This document shows positions 55,428-64,000 of a stretch of 64,000 bases of DNA, piece by piece; within the stretch, counting starts at the first letter, position 1; the number at the start of each line of letters is the position of its first letter. Origin of the DNA: Seongchinamella sediminis (GTDB lineage: Bacteria > Pseudomonadota > Gammaproteobacteria > Pseudomonadales > Halieaceae); assembly GCF_003457605.1 (NCBI RefSeq), contig NZ_QRAN01000008.1, positions 62,001 through 126,000 on the forward strand, read 5' to 3'. The notes under the pieces are model-generated. The model was not told where the DNA came from and ran no database searches. It was given only the letters and a program-made list of their open reading frames with translations. A program made the translations under genes and the position numbers.

Positions 55428-56273
55428 GTGAGACAGGCATTACGCTCAACCGTACTGGCAGGACTGCTGCTTGGCCTCGCCGGCTGCAGCAGCACCACCT
55501 TTCTCTACAATAGGCTGGATTTCATCATCCCCTGGTATGTGGGCAAGTACGTCGAGCTCACCCGTGACCAGAAAAAGTTTCTCGATGCCCAACTGGAGCC
55601 TTTCCTGGCCTGGCACCGCAGCCAGGAACTGCCCCTGTACCTGGGGCTTATCGACGCCATCGAGCAAAGCCTGGAAGGGGAGGTGGGCAGTGAGCAAGTA
55701 GCGGCGATTGTCGGTCGCTTCGAACAAGCCTGGCTGCGCATCGAGTTTCGCGGCCTGGAATGGATGCTGGCCCTGGGAGAGGAGCTGTCCCGCGAGCAAA
55801 TGGAGGAATTCGTGGCCACGCTGCGGGACAAGCAGGAGGAGTACGAGGAAGAGTATCTGTCCCGCAGCGATGCAGAATACCGCGAGGAGGCCTATGAAAA
55901 CCTCGAGGATTCAGCCCAGGACTTCCTCGGCCGCCTGGACTGGGGCCAGCGCGCGACCCTGGAGGGCGCGGCCGGGCGACTGCAGCGCTCCGATGCGATC
56001 TGGCTGCGGGAGCGGGCCCGCTGGCTGGACCGGCTGGAGCACTTACTGCAGCGTGAAGCCGGCTGGCAGGATGCGGTACGGGCGGCCCTGCGCAATCGCG
56101 AGCAGACCACCTCGGCGGAGTACCAGGCGGTCTACGAGCACAATGCGCAGGTGATCTACCAGGCCCTGGCAACCCTCGCCAACACCCGCTCAGAGAATCA
56201 GGACCGGCGCCTGCGCAAGCGGCTGGAGGACCTGCGCGAGGACGTCGAGTCGCTGATCGCCCGCGGCGGCTGA
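55428..56273 (+). CDS. DUF6279-type lipoprotein
   Basis: A 281-residue exported lipoprotein. The signal peptide ends in the lipobox LAGC at about 18-21 (VLAGLLLGLAGCSSTTFLYNRLDFI). The mature part is almost all alpha-helical and highly charged, with many Glu/Arg pairs (for example RDKQEEYEEEYLSRSDAEYREEAYENLED), indicating coiled-coil character. It matches the DUF6279 lipoproteins of gammaproteobacteria, of unknown function. The start is GTG at 55428 with GGAGGT three to four bases upstream; the frame continues upstream inside the dehydratase gene but without support. Confidence 0.85.
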   Translation: MRQALRSTVLAGLLLGLAGCSSTTFLYNRLDFIIPWYVGKYVELTRDQKKFLDAQLEPFLAWHRSQELPLYLGLIDAIEQSLEGEVGSEQVAAIVGRFEQAWLRIEFRGLEWMLALGEELSREQMEEFVATLRDKQEEYEEEYLSRSDAEYREEAYENLEDSAQDFLGRLDWGQRATLEGAAGRLQRSDAIWLRERARWLDRLEHLLQREAGWQDAVRAALRNREQTTSAEYQAVYEHNAQVIYQALATLANTRSENQDRRLRKRLEDLREDVESLIARGG

Positions 56274-56284
56274 GGCTGCCGCCC

Positions 56285-58129
56285 TCAGTCCAGCAGTGAC
56301 AGGTCGCGCACCGCGCCCTTGTCGGCGCTGGTGACCATCCTGGCGTACACTTTCAGCGCCGGGGTCACTTTTCGCGGCCGCGGGTCTACCGGTTTCCAGG
56401 CCTTCGCGCCCCGGGCTTCCATGGCGGTACGCCGTGCTGCCAGCTCTTCGTCGGTCAGCTTGACGTTAATGCTGCGCCCGGGTATGTCGATCTCGATAAT
56501 ATCGCCCTGTTCCACCAGGCCAATGGCGCCGCCGGCCGCCGCCTCGGGCGAGGCGTGGCCAATTGACAGCCCGGAGGTGCCGCCGGAGAAGCGGCCATCG
56601 GTGAGCAGGGCGCAGGCCTTGCCCAGTCCCCTGGACTTGATATAGCTGGTGGGGTAGAGCATTTCCTGCATGCCGGGGCCGCCGCGCGGCCCCTCGTAGC
56701 GGACGATAACCACGTCGCCGGCCTTGACCCGGTCGTTGAGAATATCGTCCACCGCCGCTTCCTGGCTTTCGCAGATGTGGGCCGGGCCCGAGAATACCAG
56801 GATGGACTCGTCCACCCCGGAGGTTTTCACCACGCAGCCGTCCTCGGCGATATTGCCGGTAAGCACCGCCAGGCCGCCCTCCAGGGAAAAAGCGTTGTCG
56901 ATGGAGCGAATACAGCCCTGTTCCCGGTCGTCGTCGAGGCTGGGCCAGCGGGTGTCCTGGCTGAAGGCGGTCTGCGAGGGGATGCCGGCGGGACCGGCGC
57001 TGTAGAACTTGTGCACCGCGGCATCGCTGGTGCGCACGATATCCCAGTTGTCGAGGGCGTCACCCATGGTCGGGCTGTGTACCGTGGGGCAGCCGGTGTG
57101 CAGCAGTCCCGCCCGGTCCAGCTCGCCGAGTATGCCCATGATGCCGCCGGCCCGGTGCACGTCCTCCATGTGGTACTTGGGGGTATTGGGTGCCACCTTG
57201 CACAGCTGCGGCACCTTGCGGGACAGGCGATCGATGTCGGCCATGGTGAAGTCCAGTTCCGCTTCCTGGGCAGCGGCCAGCAAATGGAGGATGGTATTGG
57301 TAGAGCCGCCCATGGCGATATCCAGGCACATGGCGTTCTCGAAGGCCTCGAAACTGCCGATCTTGCGCGGCAGCACCGACTCGTCACCCTGTTCGTAGTA
57401 GCGTTTGCACAGCTCAACCACCAGTCGCCCGGCGCGCAGGAACAGCTGTTCCCGGTCGGCGTGGGTGGCCAGGGTAGAGCCATTGCCCGGCAGCGACAGG
57501 CCCAGGGCCTCGGTCAGGCAGTTCATGGAATTGGCGGTGAACATGCCGGAGCAGGAGCCGCAGGTGGGGCAGGCGGACCGTTCGTACTCGGCCACTTCCT
57601 CGTCCGAGGCGGAGTCGTCCACGGCGATGACCATGGCGTCCACCAGGTCCAGCTTGTGTTCGGATAGTTTGGTCTTGCCGGCTTCCATGGGGCCGCCGGA
57701 GACAAAGACCACCGGTATGTTCAGGCGCATGGCGGCATTGAGCATGCCGGGGGTGATCTTGTCGCAGTTGGAGATACACACCATGGCGTCCGCGCAGTGG
57801 GCGTTGACCATGTACTCCACCGAGTCGGAAATGATGTCCCGGGAGGGCAGGCTGTAGAGCATGCCGTCGTGGCCCATGGCAATGCCGTCGTCCACGGCAA
57901 TGGTGTTGAATTCCTTGGCGACCCCGCCGGCCGCCTCGATTTCCCGGGCTACCAGCTGGCCCAGGTCCTTCAGGTGCACATGCCCGGGAACGAACTGGGT
58001 GAAGGAGTTGACCACGGCGATTATGGGTTTGCCGAAATCACCGTCTTTCATGCCGGTGGCGCGCCACAGGGCGCGGGCGCCGGCCATATTGCGGCCGCCG
58101 GTGGAGGTCTTGGAACGATACTCTGGCAT
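56285..58129 (-). CDS. ilvD: IlvD, dihydroxy-acid dehydratase
   Basis: An iron-sulphur enzyme common to valine, isoleucine and pantothenate synthesis. The 614 residues are full length and highly conserved: [22 protein letters not shown] at the N-terminus, cluster ligands in [12 protein letters not shown] and [11 protein letters not shown] with [26 protein letters not shown], and [21 protein letters not shown] near the C-terminus. I chose ATG at 58127-58129, matching other IlvD starts; an ATG four codons earlier is in frame. A possible promoter (CTGACC, 17 bp, TATCCT) lies upstream at about 58187-58215 on the minus strand. Confidence 0.96.
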   Translation of the reverse strand: MPEYRSKTSTGGRNMAGARALWRATGMKDGDFGKPIIAVVNSFTQFVPGHVHLKDLGQLVAREIEAAGGVAKEFNTIAVDDGIAMGHDGMLYSLPSRDIISDSVEYMVNAHCADAMVCISNCDKITPGMLNAAMRLNIPVVFVSGGPMEAGKTKLSEHKLDLVDAMVIAVDDSASDEEVAEYERSACPTCGSCSGMFTANSMNCLTEALGLSLPGNGSTLATHADREQLFLRAGRLVVELCKRYYEQGDESVLPRKIGSFEAFENAMCLDIAMGGSTNTILHLLAAAQEAELDFTMADIDRLSRKVPQLCKVAPNTPKYHMEDVHRAGGIMGILGELDRAGLLHTGCPTVHSPTMGDALDNWDIVRTSDAAVHKFYSAGPAGIPSQTAFSQDTRWPSLDDDREQGCIRSIDNAFSLEGGLAVLTGNIAEDGCVVKTSGVDESILVFSGPAHICESQEAAVDDILNDRVKAGDVVIVRYEGPRGGPGMQEMLYPTSYIKSRGLGKACALLTDGRFSGGTSGLSIGHASPEAAAGGAIGLVEQGDIIEIDIPGRSINVKLTDEELAARRTAMEARGAKAWKPVDPRPRKVTPALKVYARMVTSADKGAVRDLSLLD

Positions 58130-58192
58130 AGGGCTATCCATCTGTCCGCTGGTGACTGATCACCGCGGGTTAAAAATCAGGCAGGGGAGGAT

Positions 58193-58257
58193 AGCAAAAA
58201 AGCCACCGGCGGTCAGGAGGGCTGGTAACAGCAACCGGCCTGGCGACCGCACCGGTG
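58193..58257 (-). terminator. Possible argA terminator with long imperfect stem
   Basis: On the minus strand, CACCGGTGCGGTC (58257-58245) can pair with GACCGCCGGTG (58214-58204), followed by GCTTTTTT (T-run 58201-58196). The loop is long (about 30 bases), so this is only a moderate match to an intrinsic terminator. It overlaps the possible ilvD promoter. Confidence 0.4.
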
Positions 58258-58258
58258 C

Positions 58259-59563
58259 TTACAGCGGCTTGAAAAACACCTTGGAGTTGCGCTGCAGGTT
58301 GTACAGCGCCCGGCGCTCGGAAGGCAGTTCGTCGCGCGTGCTCTCGACAAAACCCTGTTCCAGGAACCAGTGGGCGGTCTGGGTGCTGAGCACGAATACC
58401 CGGGTCAGGCCCATGCCCCGGGCTTCCTGCTCCAGCTCCGCCAGCAGGCGCTGGGCGCGTTTGCCACCGCGGTAGTCCGGATGGGTGACGATGCAGGCAA
58501 GTTCGCCGCAGTTCTCCCCGGGGAACGGATACAGCGCCGCGCAGGCGATGATGCGGCCGTCGCGCTCCAGCAGCTGGAAGCGGTCGATCTCATTTTCCAG
58601 CAGTTCGCGGGAGCGCTTGAGCAGTATGCCCTGTTGTTCCAGCGGTTCGATCAGTTCCAGGATGCCGCCGACGTCGTCGATGTTTGCCTGGCGGGATTTT
58701 TCGTATTCCACGTTGGCCACCAGGGTACCGCTGCCGTCGTGGGTGAACAGTTCTTGCAGCAGGGCGCAGTCATCCCGGTAGCTGATCACCTGGCAGCGGG
58801 GAACGCCCTGCACGCAGGCCTCGCGGGCGGTGTACAGCAGCGTCCCCTGCTCTGTGTCCGCGGCCGGCAGGGCCTCGATGTCGTGCAGGGAAAGTTGCCG
58901 GATCAGTACGCCATCGGCGTCGGTGATGCCGGTCTCGCTGCTGAACAGGATCAGTTTGTCGGCGCAAATCGCCGCAGCGCAGTTGACGGCAATATCTTCC
59001 AGGGCAAGGCTGAAGATTTCCCCGGTGGGGGAATAACCCAGGGGCGAGAGCAATACGATGGCGTCGTCCCGCAGCTGGCGATGTATCCCTTCCGAGTCGA
59101 TGCGCCGGACCTTGCCGGTGTGCTGGAAATCAACGCCGTCGACCACGCCCAGCGGCCTGGCGGTCACGAAATTGCCGGAGCACACCCGCATGTGCGAGCC
59201 CTGCATCGGCGAGTTGGGCAGGCCCATGGACAGTAGCGCCTCGATCTGCGCCCGCAGGGAGCCGGCGGCGTCCTTGACGTGCTCCAGGGCATCGGTGTCG
59301 GTGATGCGGATATCGCGATGAAAACCGGATTCGATGCCAGCCGCGGCCAGCCGGCGGTCGATTTGCGGGCGGGTTCCGTGAATGAGTACCAGGCGCACGC
59401 CCAGGCTCTTGAGCAGGGCGATATCGTGGATGATATTGGCGAAGTTGGCGTCCTCCGCCACCTCGCCCCCCAGCATCAGCACAAAGGTCTTGCCCCGGTG
59501 CATATTGATGTAGGGTGCGGTATTCCTGAACCAGCGGATGTGGGCCCGGCCGGAGCTCGTCAC
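58259..59563 (-). CDS. argA: ArgA, N-acetylglutamate synthase
   Basis: Acetylates glutamate in the first step of arginine synthesis. The 434 residues have an N-terminal amino-acid-kinase-like domain that binds arginine (about 20-290; FVLMLGGEVAEDANFANIIHDIALLKSLGVRLVLIHGTRPQID) and a C-terminal GNAT domain (about 295-434; ELACIVTHPDYRGGKRAQRLLAELEQEA), the classic ArgA layout. I chose GTG at 59561-59563, with GGGA six bases upstream; a TTG four codons earlier is also in frame. It lies in the minus-strand string argE-slyD-argA. Confidence 0.95.
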   Translation of the reverse strand: MTSSGRAHIRWFRNTAPYINMHRGKTFVLMLGGEVAEDANFANIIHDIALLKSLGVRLVLIHGTRPQIDRRLAAAGIESGFHRDIRITDTDALEHVKDAAGSLRAQIEALLSMGLPNSPMQGSHMRVCSGNFVTARPLGVVDGVDFQHTGKVRRIDSEGIHRQLRDDAIVLLSPLGYSPTGEIFSLALEDIAVNCAAAICADKLILFSSETGITDADGVLIRQLSLHDIEALPAADTEQGTLLYTAREACVQGVPRCQVISYRDDCALLQELFTHDGSGTLVANVEYEKSRQANIDDVGGILELIEPLEQQGILLKRSRELLENEIDRFQLLERDGRIIACAALYPFPGENCGELACIVTHPDYRGGKRAQRLLAELEQEARGMGLTRVFVLSTQTAHWFLEQGFVESTRDELPSERRALYNLQRNSKVFFKPL

Positions 59564-59693
59564 TGTCTTTCCCAAGTCATTGATTAATAGCAGGTTAGAG
59601 TACAGAAAGCCCTGCTGTTCACCTAATGGAAATTTTCCACAAATGGCCTGAGGAAGACGACCCCGCGGCTGGCCCGTTGCCGGGCCGGGTCAA

Positions 59694-60164
59694 TCAGTGG
59701 ACGTGGCCGTGGGCAATTTCCTCGTCGCTCGCCTCGCGCACCGAGACGACTTCAACGTCGAAGTTGAGGTCGACTCCCGCCAGCGGGTGGTTGCCGTCGA
59801 TGATGATCTCGTCGCCGTTCACTTCCTTGACCACGATGCGACGGGCCTGGCCATCAGAACCCTGGGCTTCGAACGCCATGCCCGGTTCAATCTGCTCGAT
59901 ACCCTGGAAGGCGGCGCGGGGCACGGTCTCGATAAGCTGGGGGTGAACTTCGCCGTAGCCCTCTTCCGGGGTCACCGCCACTTGCAGCGATGCGCCCGCG
60001 GCCTTGCCCACCAGGGCATTTTCCAGGCCGGGGATAATGTTGCCGGCACCGTGCAGGTAGGCGAGGGGTTCAGCTCCCTCGGAGCTGTCGATGACTTCAC
60101 CGCTGTTGTCGGTGAGTTTGTAGTGAATTGTGACAACGACCTTGTCACCAATGAGCAGGGACAT
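59694..60164 (-). CDS. slyD: SlyD-type FKBP peptidyl-prolyl isomerase
   Basis: A 156-residue cytosolic prolyl isomerase and chaperone. It starts MSLLIGDKVVVTIHYKLTD, keeps the FKBP core DSSEGAEPLAYLHGAGNIIPGLENAL, contains the IF chaperone insert (about 70-125) and ends with a short HGHVH tail. The tail is much shorter than the metal-binding tail of E. coli SlyD, so nickel binding is probably weak. The ATG at 60162-60164 has AGGAG upstream; the longer frame is unsupported. Confidence 0.92.
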   Translation of the reverse strand: MSLLIGDKVVVTIHYKLTDNSGEVIDSSEGAEPLAYLHGAGNIIPGLENALVGKAAGASLQVAVTPEEGYGEVHPQLIETVPRAAFQGIEQIEPGMAFEAQGSDGQARRIVVKEVNGDEIIIDGNHPLAGVDLNFDVEVVSVREASDEEIAHGHVH

Positions 60165-60378
60165 GTTGGGCTCCTGGTTTGCAACGATGCGACTGGATTG
60201 ACACCGTAATCGTGAATGTACCGCGAACAATAAACGGCGCGTTGCTGGCAGGTATGATTACTTATGAAAAACAGGAAGAGAAACGATGTTGCTGTAGTTC
60301 GGTGCAGAACATAAATAGCGTGGCCGCCAGGCAGACTGCCAGTATATAGCCCCTGTTTGCCCGGTCAACGGGATCTGT

Positions 60379-61530
60379 TTACAGGCAGTAGTGGCGAATG
60401 AATTGCTCCAGCAGCCTGATGGCAGGCTGGATCTGGTCCAGGGGCATGAATTCATCGGGCTGGTGGGCCCGGTCGATCGAGCCCGGGCCCATGACGATGG
60501 TCTCCATGCCCAGCTGTTGCAGGAATGGCGCCTCGGTGGCGAAGGCCACGGCAATGGCATCATGCCCGGTCAGCTTTTCGGCCAGTTTTACCAGTTCGCT
60601 GCTGGCGTCCTGCTCGAACGGGGACACGCCCTGGATCAGTGAGCGCATTTCGATGTCCAGGCCGCGGTCCCGGCCTATTTGCTGCAACCGGGCGCGGATG
60701 TCCTCCCTTACCTCGTTATTGTCGCCCGCCGGTGTCAATCGCAGGTCGAAGTGCAGTTCACTCTGGCCGCAAATCCGGTTGGGGCTGTCGCCCCCATGCA
60801 GACAGCCGAGATTCAGCGTTGGGTAGGCCACCTCGAACAGCGGATTGCTGTAGCGCTCCGCCATGATTCCCCGGTATGCCATCAGGTCGCCCATAACAGC
60901 GTGCATGCCATCCAGGGCACTGTTGCCGAGGTCGGGATTAGAGGAATGTCCGGCGTGGCCGTTGATGTGCACCGCCTCCATCATAATGCCCTTGTGCATG
61001 CGCACCGGCACCAGTGAAGTCGGTTCGCCTATGATCGCCGCCCTCGCTTTGGGGTAGCCGGCCGCGGCCAGTGCCCGGGCGCCGTTCATTGAACTCTCTT
61101 CGTCGGCAGTGGCCAGGATGATGAGTGGTTGCTGCAGCGCCGTCTCACTGAAGCTGGCGGCGGCAGCCATCGCTACCGGGAAAAAGCCCTTCATGTCGGC
61201 ACTGCCCAGGCCATAGAGCCGGTTGTCCCGCTCTGTCAGGCCAAGCGGGTTGCTTTGCCAGCGGCCTTCGTCGTAGGGCACCGTGTCAGTGTGCCCGGAG
61301 AGTACGAGACCGCCCGGACCGGACCCACGGGTAGCGATAAGGTTGGCCTTGCCGCCGCCCTCGGTGACGGGCTGTATCTCGGTGCGAAAACCCATGTCGG
61401 CGAGCCAGCTCGCAAGCAGGTCGATCACCGGCCGGTTGCCTTCGTCCCAGCTGGGATCGGTAGAGCTGACCGAGGGCGTGCCGACCAGTTGGCTGAGTTG
61501 CTGGATCAGGCGGTGTTCTGTTGTCGGCAT
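60379..61530 (-). CDS. argE: ArgE, acetylornithine deacetylase
   Basis: A zinc hydrolase of the M20 family that releases ornithine from N-acetylornithine. The 383 residues show VLSGHTDTVPYDEG with the first metal His and Asp (about 78-91), YGLGSADMKGFFPVAM (bridging Asp), TADEESSMNGAR with catalytic and metal Glu (about 141), and the dimerisation domain (about 180-290; HINGHAGHSSNPDLGNSA). The ATG is at 61528-61530. Its presence with argA shows the linear arginine pathway, although many pseudomonads also use ArgJ recycling. Confidence 0.95.
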   Translation of the reverse strand: MPTTEHRLIQQLSQLVGTPSVSSTDPSWDEGNRPVIDLLASWLADMGFRTEIQPVTEGGGKANLIATRGSGPGGLVLSGHTDTVPYDEGRWQSNPLGLTERDNRLYGLGSADMKGFFPVAMAAAASFSETALQQPLIILATADEESSMNGARALAAAGYPKARAAIIGEPTSLVPVRMHKGIMMEAVHINGHAGHSSNPDLGNSALDGMHAVMGDLMAYRGIMAERYSNPLFEVAYPTLNLGCLHGGDSPNRICGQSELHFDLRLTPAGDNNEVREDIRARLQQIGRDRGLDIEMRSLIQGVSPFEQDASSELVKLAEKLTGHDAIAVAFATEAPFLQQLGMETIVMGPGSIDRAHQPDEFMPLDQIQPAIRLLEQFIRHYCL

Positions 61531-61678
61531 TCCGGTTCCGGTTGTCAGGCAGTGGCTGGGCTGTGCCGGATGGGATGGCCGGGCCGTTGGCTGCTGTGCA
61601 GGTTGTGACCCGGAAGTTTAGCCTGTGCCGAGGCTCTTCGCGACAGCTATGTTGCGGCCCGTTGCGGTGCAGCGACGC

Positions 61679-62959
61679 TCAGGTGCCAAAGATTCCCTTG
61701 AACAGGAAGAAAAACAGGATGGCCAGGCCAGCCCCGGCGGGGAGCGTGATCAGCCAGCTCATGAAAATATTGCCCACCACGCGCAGGTTCAGGGCCGCGA
61801 TACCGCGGGCAAAGCCCACCCCGAGCACGGCGCCCACCAAGGTGTGGGTGGTGGAAATCGGCAGGCCTGTGGCGGAGGCCAGGACCACGGTGGCCGCTGC
61901 CCCGAGTTCGGCGGCGAATCCGCGGCTGGGGGTCAGCTCGGTGATTTTGCGGCCAACGGTGGTGATGACCTTCCAGCCATAGGTTGCCAGGCCCACCACA
62001 ATTCCGATACCCCCGACCAGCAGGATCCACCAGGGCATTACCGACTTGCTGGCGATCTCGCCACCGGATTGCACGGTGCTGACGATGGCTGCCAGGGGGC
62101 CGACAGCGTTGGCCACGTCGTTGGAGCCGTGGGCAAAGGCCATGGAGCAGGCGGTGAATACCATTAGCACCGCGAACACGCGTTCCACGCTGCCGAAGCG
62201 GTTCTCATGGTCGTGGTCGTCCTGGATCCTGCGCAGCAACATGGCCCCGAGGGCGGCCACCAGCAGGCCCAGCAATGCGGAGATGGGAACCGCATTGGCA
62301 AACCTGCTGCCCAGGCCCAGGTCGAACTCCAGGCCCACATGTTTCAGGCCCTTGAGCAGCGTCACCATGGAAATCATGAAGCCCACCATCCACATGTAGA
62401 CCGGAATGAACTTCTTGGCCCGGCGGAAGGGGTCCTCGGTATCGAGAATGAATATTTTCACGCTCATGAACAGGCCGAAGGAAATGCTGCCGGCCAGCAC
62501 TGGAGACACCACCCAGGAGGCGACGATACTGCCCACCTTGCCCCAGTGGATGGCATCCACCGAGATGCCCACCGCGGCAAAGCCGACGATGGCGCCGACG
62601 ATGGAGTGGGTGGTCGACACCGGCCAGCCCTTGATGCTGGCGATCAGCAGCCAGGTTCCCGCCGCCAGCAGGGCCGACATCATGCCGTACACCATGAGCT
62701 CGGGGTTGCCCTCCATCACCTTCGGGTCGATGATCCCCTTGCGGATGGTCGAGGTGACCTCGCCGCCGGCCAGGTAGGCGCCGAGGAACTCGAACACCAT
62801 GGCGATGAGAATGGCCTGCTTGATGGTAAGGGCGCGGGAGCCGACCGAGGTGCCCATGGCGTTGGCCACGTCGTTGGCACCGATGCCCCAGGCCATGAAG
62901 AAGCCGAACATGCAGGCCATGATGAGAAAGACGGTGCCGTATTGCGCGATAATTTCCAT
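61679..62959 (-). CDS. pit: Pit-family inorganic phosphate transporter
   Basis: A low-affinity phosphate (metal-phosphate) symporter with about ten to eleven helices. The 426 residues contain the duplicated PiT signature: MAWGIGANDVANAMGTSVGS near the N-terminus (about 22-41) and MAFAHGSNDVANAVGPLAAI in the second half (about 275-294). VSTTHSIVGAIVGFA and ISTTHTLVGAVLGVG mark the paired helices. It lies 14 bp after its partner DUF47 gene, the usual pairing. The ATG is preceded by AGGGG. Confidence 0.95.
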   Translation of the reverse strand: MEIIAQYGTVFLIMACMFGFFMAWGIGANDVANAMGTSVGSRALTIKQAILIAMVFEFLGAYLAGGEVTSTIRKGIIDPKVMEGNPELMVYGMMSALLAAGTWLLIASIKGWPVSTTHSIVGAIVGFAAVGISVDAIHWGKVGSIVASWVVSPVLAGSISFGLFMSVKIFILDTEDPFRRAKKFIPVYMWMVGFMISMVTLLKGLKHVGLEFDLGLGSRFANAVPISALLGLLVAALGAMLLRRIQDDHDHENRFGSVERVFAVLMVFTACSMAFAHGSNDVANAVGPLAAIVSTVQSGGEIASKSVMPWWILLVGGIGIVVGLATYGWKVITTVGRKITELTPSRGFAAELGAAATVVLASATGLPISTTHTLVGAVLGVGFARGIAALNLRVVGNIFMSWLITLPAGAGLAILFFFLFKGIFGT

Positions 62960-62973
62960 GCTTTCTGCCCCTG

Positions 62974-63654
62974 TTACTTGGCCAGCAGGATTTGCAGGCG
63001 GTCACCGACTTTTTCCGCGCAGTCGGCCAGTGTGCCCAGCAGGGCGGTGGCGCGATAGTAGAACATGACGTCTACCGGGGGCAGATCCGCTTCCAGCTTG
63101 AACAGCTTGCGCCTGAGGCTGAACTGCTGCTTGTCGGTGCGGCGCTCCAGCTTGTCCAGCTCCTTGATCATCGCCTCTACCCGCTTGACCTCGCGACCGC
63201 TGAAGCCCACCTCCAGCAGGTCGTCCAGCAGCTGGATGGAGGCCAGCGCCTGGCCACAGCAGGCCACGCTGCTGTCGGCCAGTTCCAGCACCGGCGGCAG
63301 TATTTTTTCGGGGAACTGCATATACCGGCCCATGACGATGCTGGCGAAGTCCTCGGCGGTATTGGCGACCTGGTCCTGGATGCTGACCAGGGTCAGCAGG
63401 TCGGAACGCGGCACCGGCAGGAACAGGCTGGTGGGCAGGTGGCGGCGGACACTGCGCTTGATCTTGTCGGCCCGGCCCTCGGCGTCCATGATCGCCTTGT
63501 GGGTGACTTTGGCCTTGTCCCAGTCGCCCTCGGCGGTTGCCCGGATCAGGTCAGGCAGGTATTCGGCCGCTTCAAAGGCGACCTGCATGTGCTCTTGAAT
63601 GGGGCCTATGGGCGAGCGTCCGAACAGGCTTCCCAGCGGGTTTATGCTGGCCAT
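62974..63654 (-). CDS. DUF47/TIGR00153-family PhoU-like protein
   Basis: A 226-residue, all-helical cytosolic protein of the DUF47 (TIGR00153) family, PhoU-like accessory proteins encoded beside Pit transporters. Characteristic parts: SPIGPIQEHMQVAFEAAEYLPDLIRA near the N-terminus, HLPTSLFLPVPRSDLLTLVSIQDQVANTAEDFASIVMGRYM, and the C-terminal LADCAEKVGDRLQILLAK. It probably adjusts Pit activity. I chose ATG at 63652-63654; the frame upstream to 63717 is not family-like. Confidence 0.92.
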   Translation of the reverse strand: MASINPLGSLFGRSPIGPIQEHMQVAFEAAEYLPDLIRATAEGDWDKAKVTHKAIMDAEGRADKIKRSVRRHLPTSLFLPVPRSDLLTLVSIQDQVANTAEDFASIVMGRYMQFPEKILPPVLELADSSVACCGQALASIQLLDDLLEVGFSGREVKRVEAMIKELDKLERRTDKQQFSLRRKLFKLEADLPPVDVMFYYRATALLGTLADCAEKVGDRLQILLAK

Positions 63655-63852
63655 TGGGGTCTCCGGGCTGCGGTACTTTGTGGGGCGCAGTATAGGAAGA
63701 ATGGGGCGCGCTGTCATAAAAACGTCAGAATTACCTCATCCTGGCAAATGCGCCAGTTAGCAGGCGGCTGCCCCCGGGGTGCTGTGCTAGCATTGACCTC
63801 TGCGCCGGCGAGATGAGCATTCGCTGGCGTGACAACCACAGGAAAGGGCAAC

Positions 63853-64000
63853 ATGGCGACAAATTTCGGTGAGCAGGCAATGGAGCACCGTCTCGAACTG
63901 GCCCCGCTCGCCCGGCAGCTGCACGATGATGGCCGCCTGTCGGGGGCCGACCTGCAGCACATCAGCAGCAATGCCCGGGTCAAGGTGCACCCGCTGATTT
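63853..64000 (+). CDS. GspE/PilB-like type II/IV secretion ATPase (partial, cut by right edge)
   Basis: Only 49 residues of the N-terminus are present. The gene starts with ATG at 63853 with AGGAAAGGG upstream. The visible part (APLARQLHDDGRLSGADLQHISSNARVKVHPLI) resembles the N-terminal domain of secretion/pilus ATPases of the GspE type. In Pseudomonas the pit-DUF47 pair is also followed by a secretion-pathway ATPase gene, which supports the call. The nucleotide-binding part is outside the window, so the identification is tentative. Confidence 0.6.
   Translation, partial: MATNFGEQAMEHRLELAPLARQLHDDGRLSGADLQHISSNARVKVHPLI

Overview
The window is high-GC chromosomal DNA from a gammaproteobacterium. 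Gene order repeatedly matches the Pseudomonas/Cellvibrionales core genome: def-fmt-rsmB-trkA-trkH divergent from lysM-dprA-tsaC-hemF-aroE; glyQS beside gmhB and a lipid A type acyltransferase; polA, engB, two cytochrome c genes and dsbA; argA/argE followed by pit, a DUF47 gene and a secretion ATPase. An ectoine operon, Na+-coupled symporters and an aa3-type oxidase operon suggest a marine, salt-adapted aerobe. A Halieaceae-like organism is my best guess, but it is inference. I see no tRNA, rRNA, CRISPR array, insertion sequence, prophage or integrase, so this is core genome rather than an island.

Layout. 1-5400: the start of rimK (cut by the edge), then a tightly packed minus-strand membrane cluster (MFS transporter, two small MscS-like channels, a membrane-less MgtE-like protein, full MgtE). 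5.6-12.2 kb: an UrcA-family secreted protein, then the ectABC-ask operon with a sodium:solute symporter behind it and a divergent MarR-type regulator (EctR). 12.2-19.2 kb: rmuC, gmhB, glyS, glyQ, an acyltransferase and djlA. 19.4-29.8 kb: the K+ uptake/translation operon def-fmt-rsmB-trkA-trkH, divergent from lysM-dprA-tsaC-hemF-aroE. 29.8-32.8 kb: gamma carbonic anhydrase, a YheV zinc ribbon, an unknown protein and a MATE exporter.

32.9-41.1 kb is a cytochrome c oxidase operon (coxB with fused cytochrome c, ctaD, ctaG, ctaE, then SURF1, a thiol protein, ctaB and sco). It has a recognisable promoter with a ~200-nt leader but lacks the heme A synthase gene usually found beside ctaB. 41.2-46.7 kb: polA, a probable ErsA/Spot 42-like small RNA, engB, two periplasmic cytochromes c and dsbA. 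46.7-58.1 kb: amino-acid metabolism (cysteine synthase, Lrp-type regulator, leuA, Na+/alanine symporter, a threonine dehydratase-like enzyme, ilvD) with two exporter/oxidoreductase genes and two poorly known membrane or lipoprotein genes. 58.2-64 kb: argA, slyD, argE, a Pit phosphate transporter with its DUF47 partner, and the first 148 bases of a type II/IV secretion ATPase gene.

No dramatic new system stands out. The best leads are the small RNA between polA and engB with a sigma-E/AlgU-like promoter, the repeated CTAA-N3-TTAG sites in the ectA/ectR spacer, the split MgtE plus twin MscS cluster, the missing ctaA, a 14-bp perfect palindrome ahead of trkA, and short upstream ORFs before tsaC and coxB.
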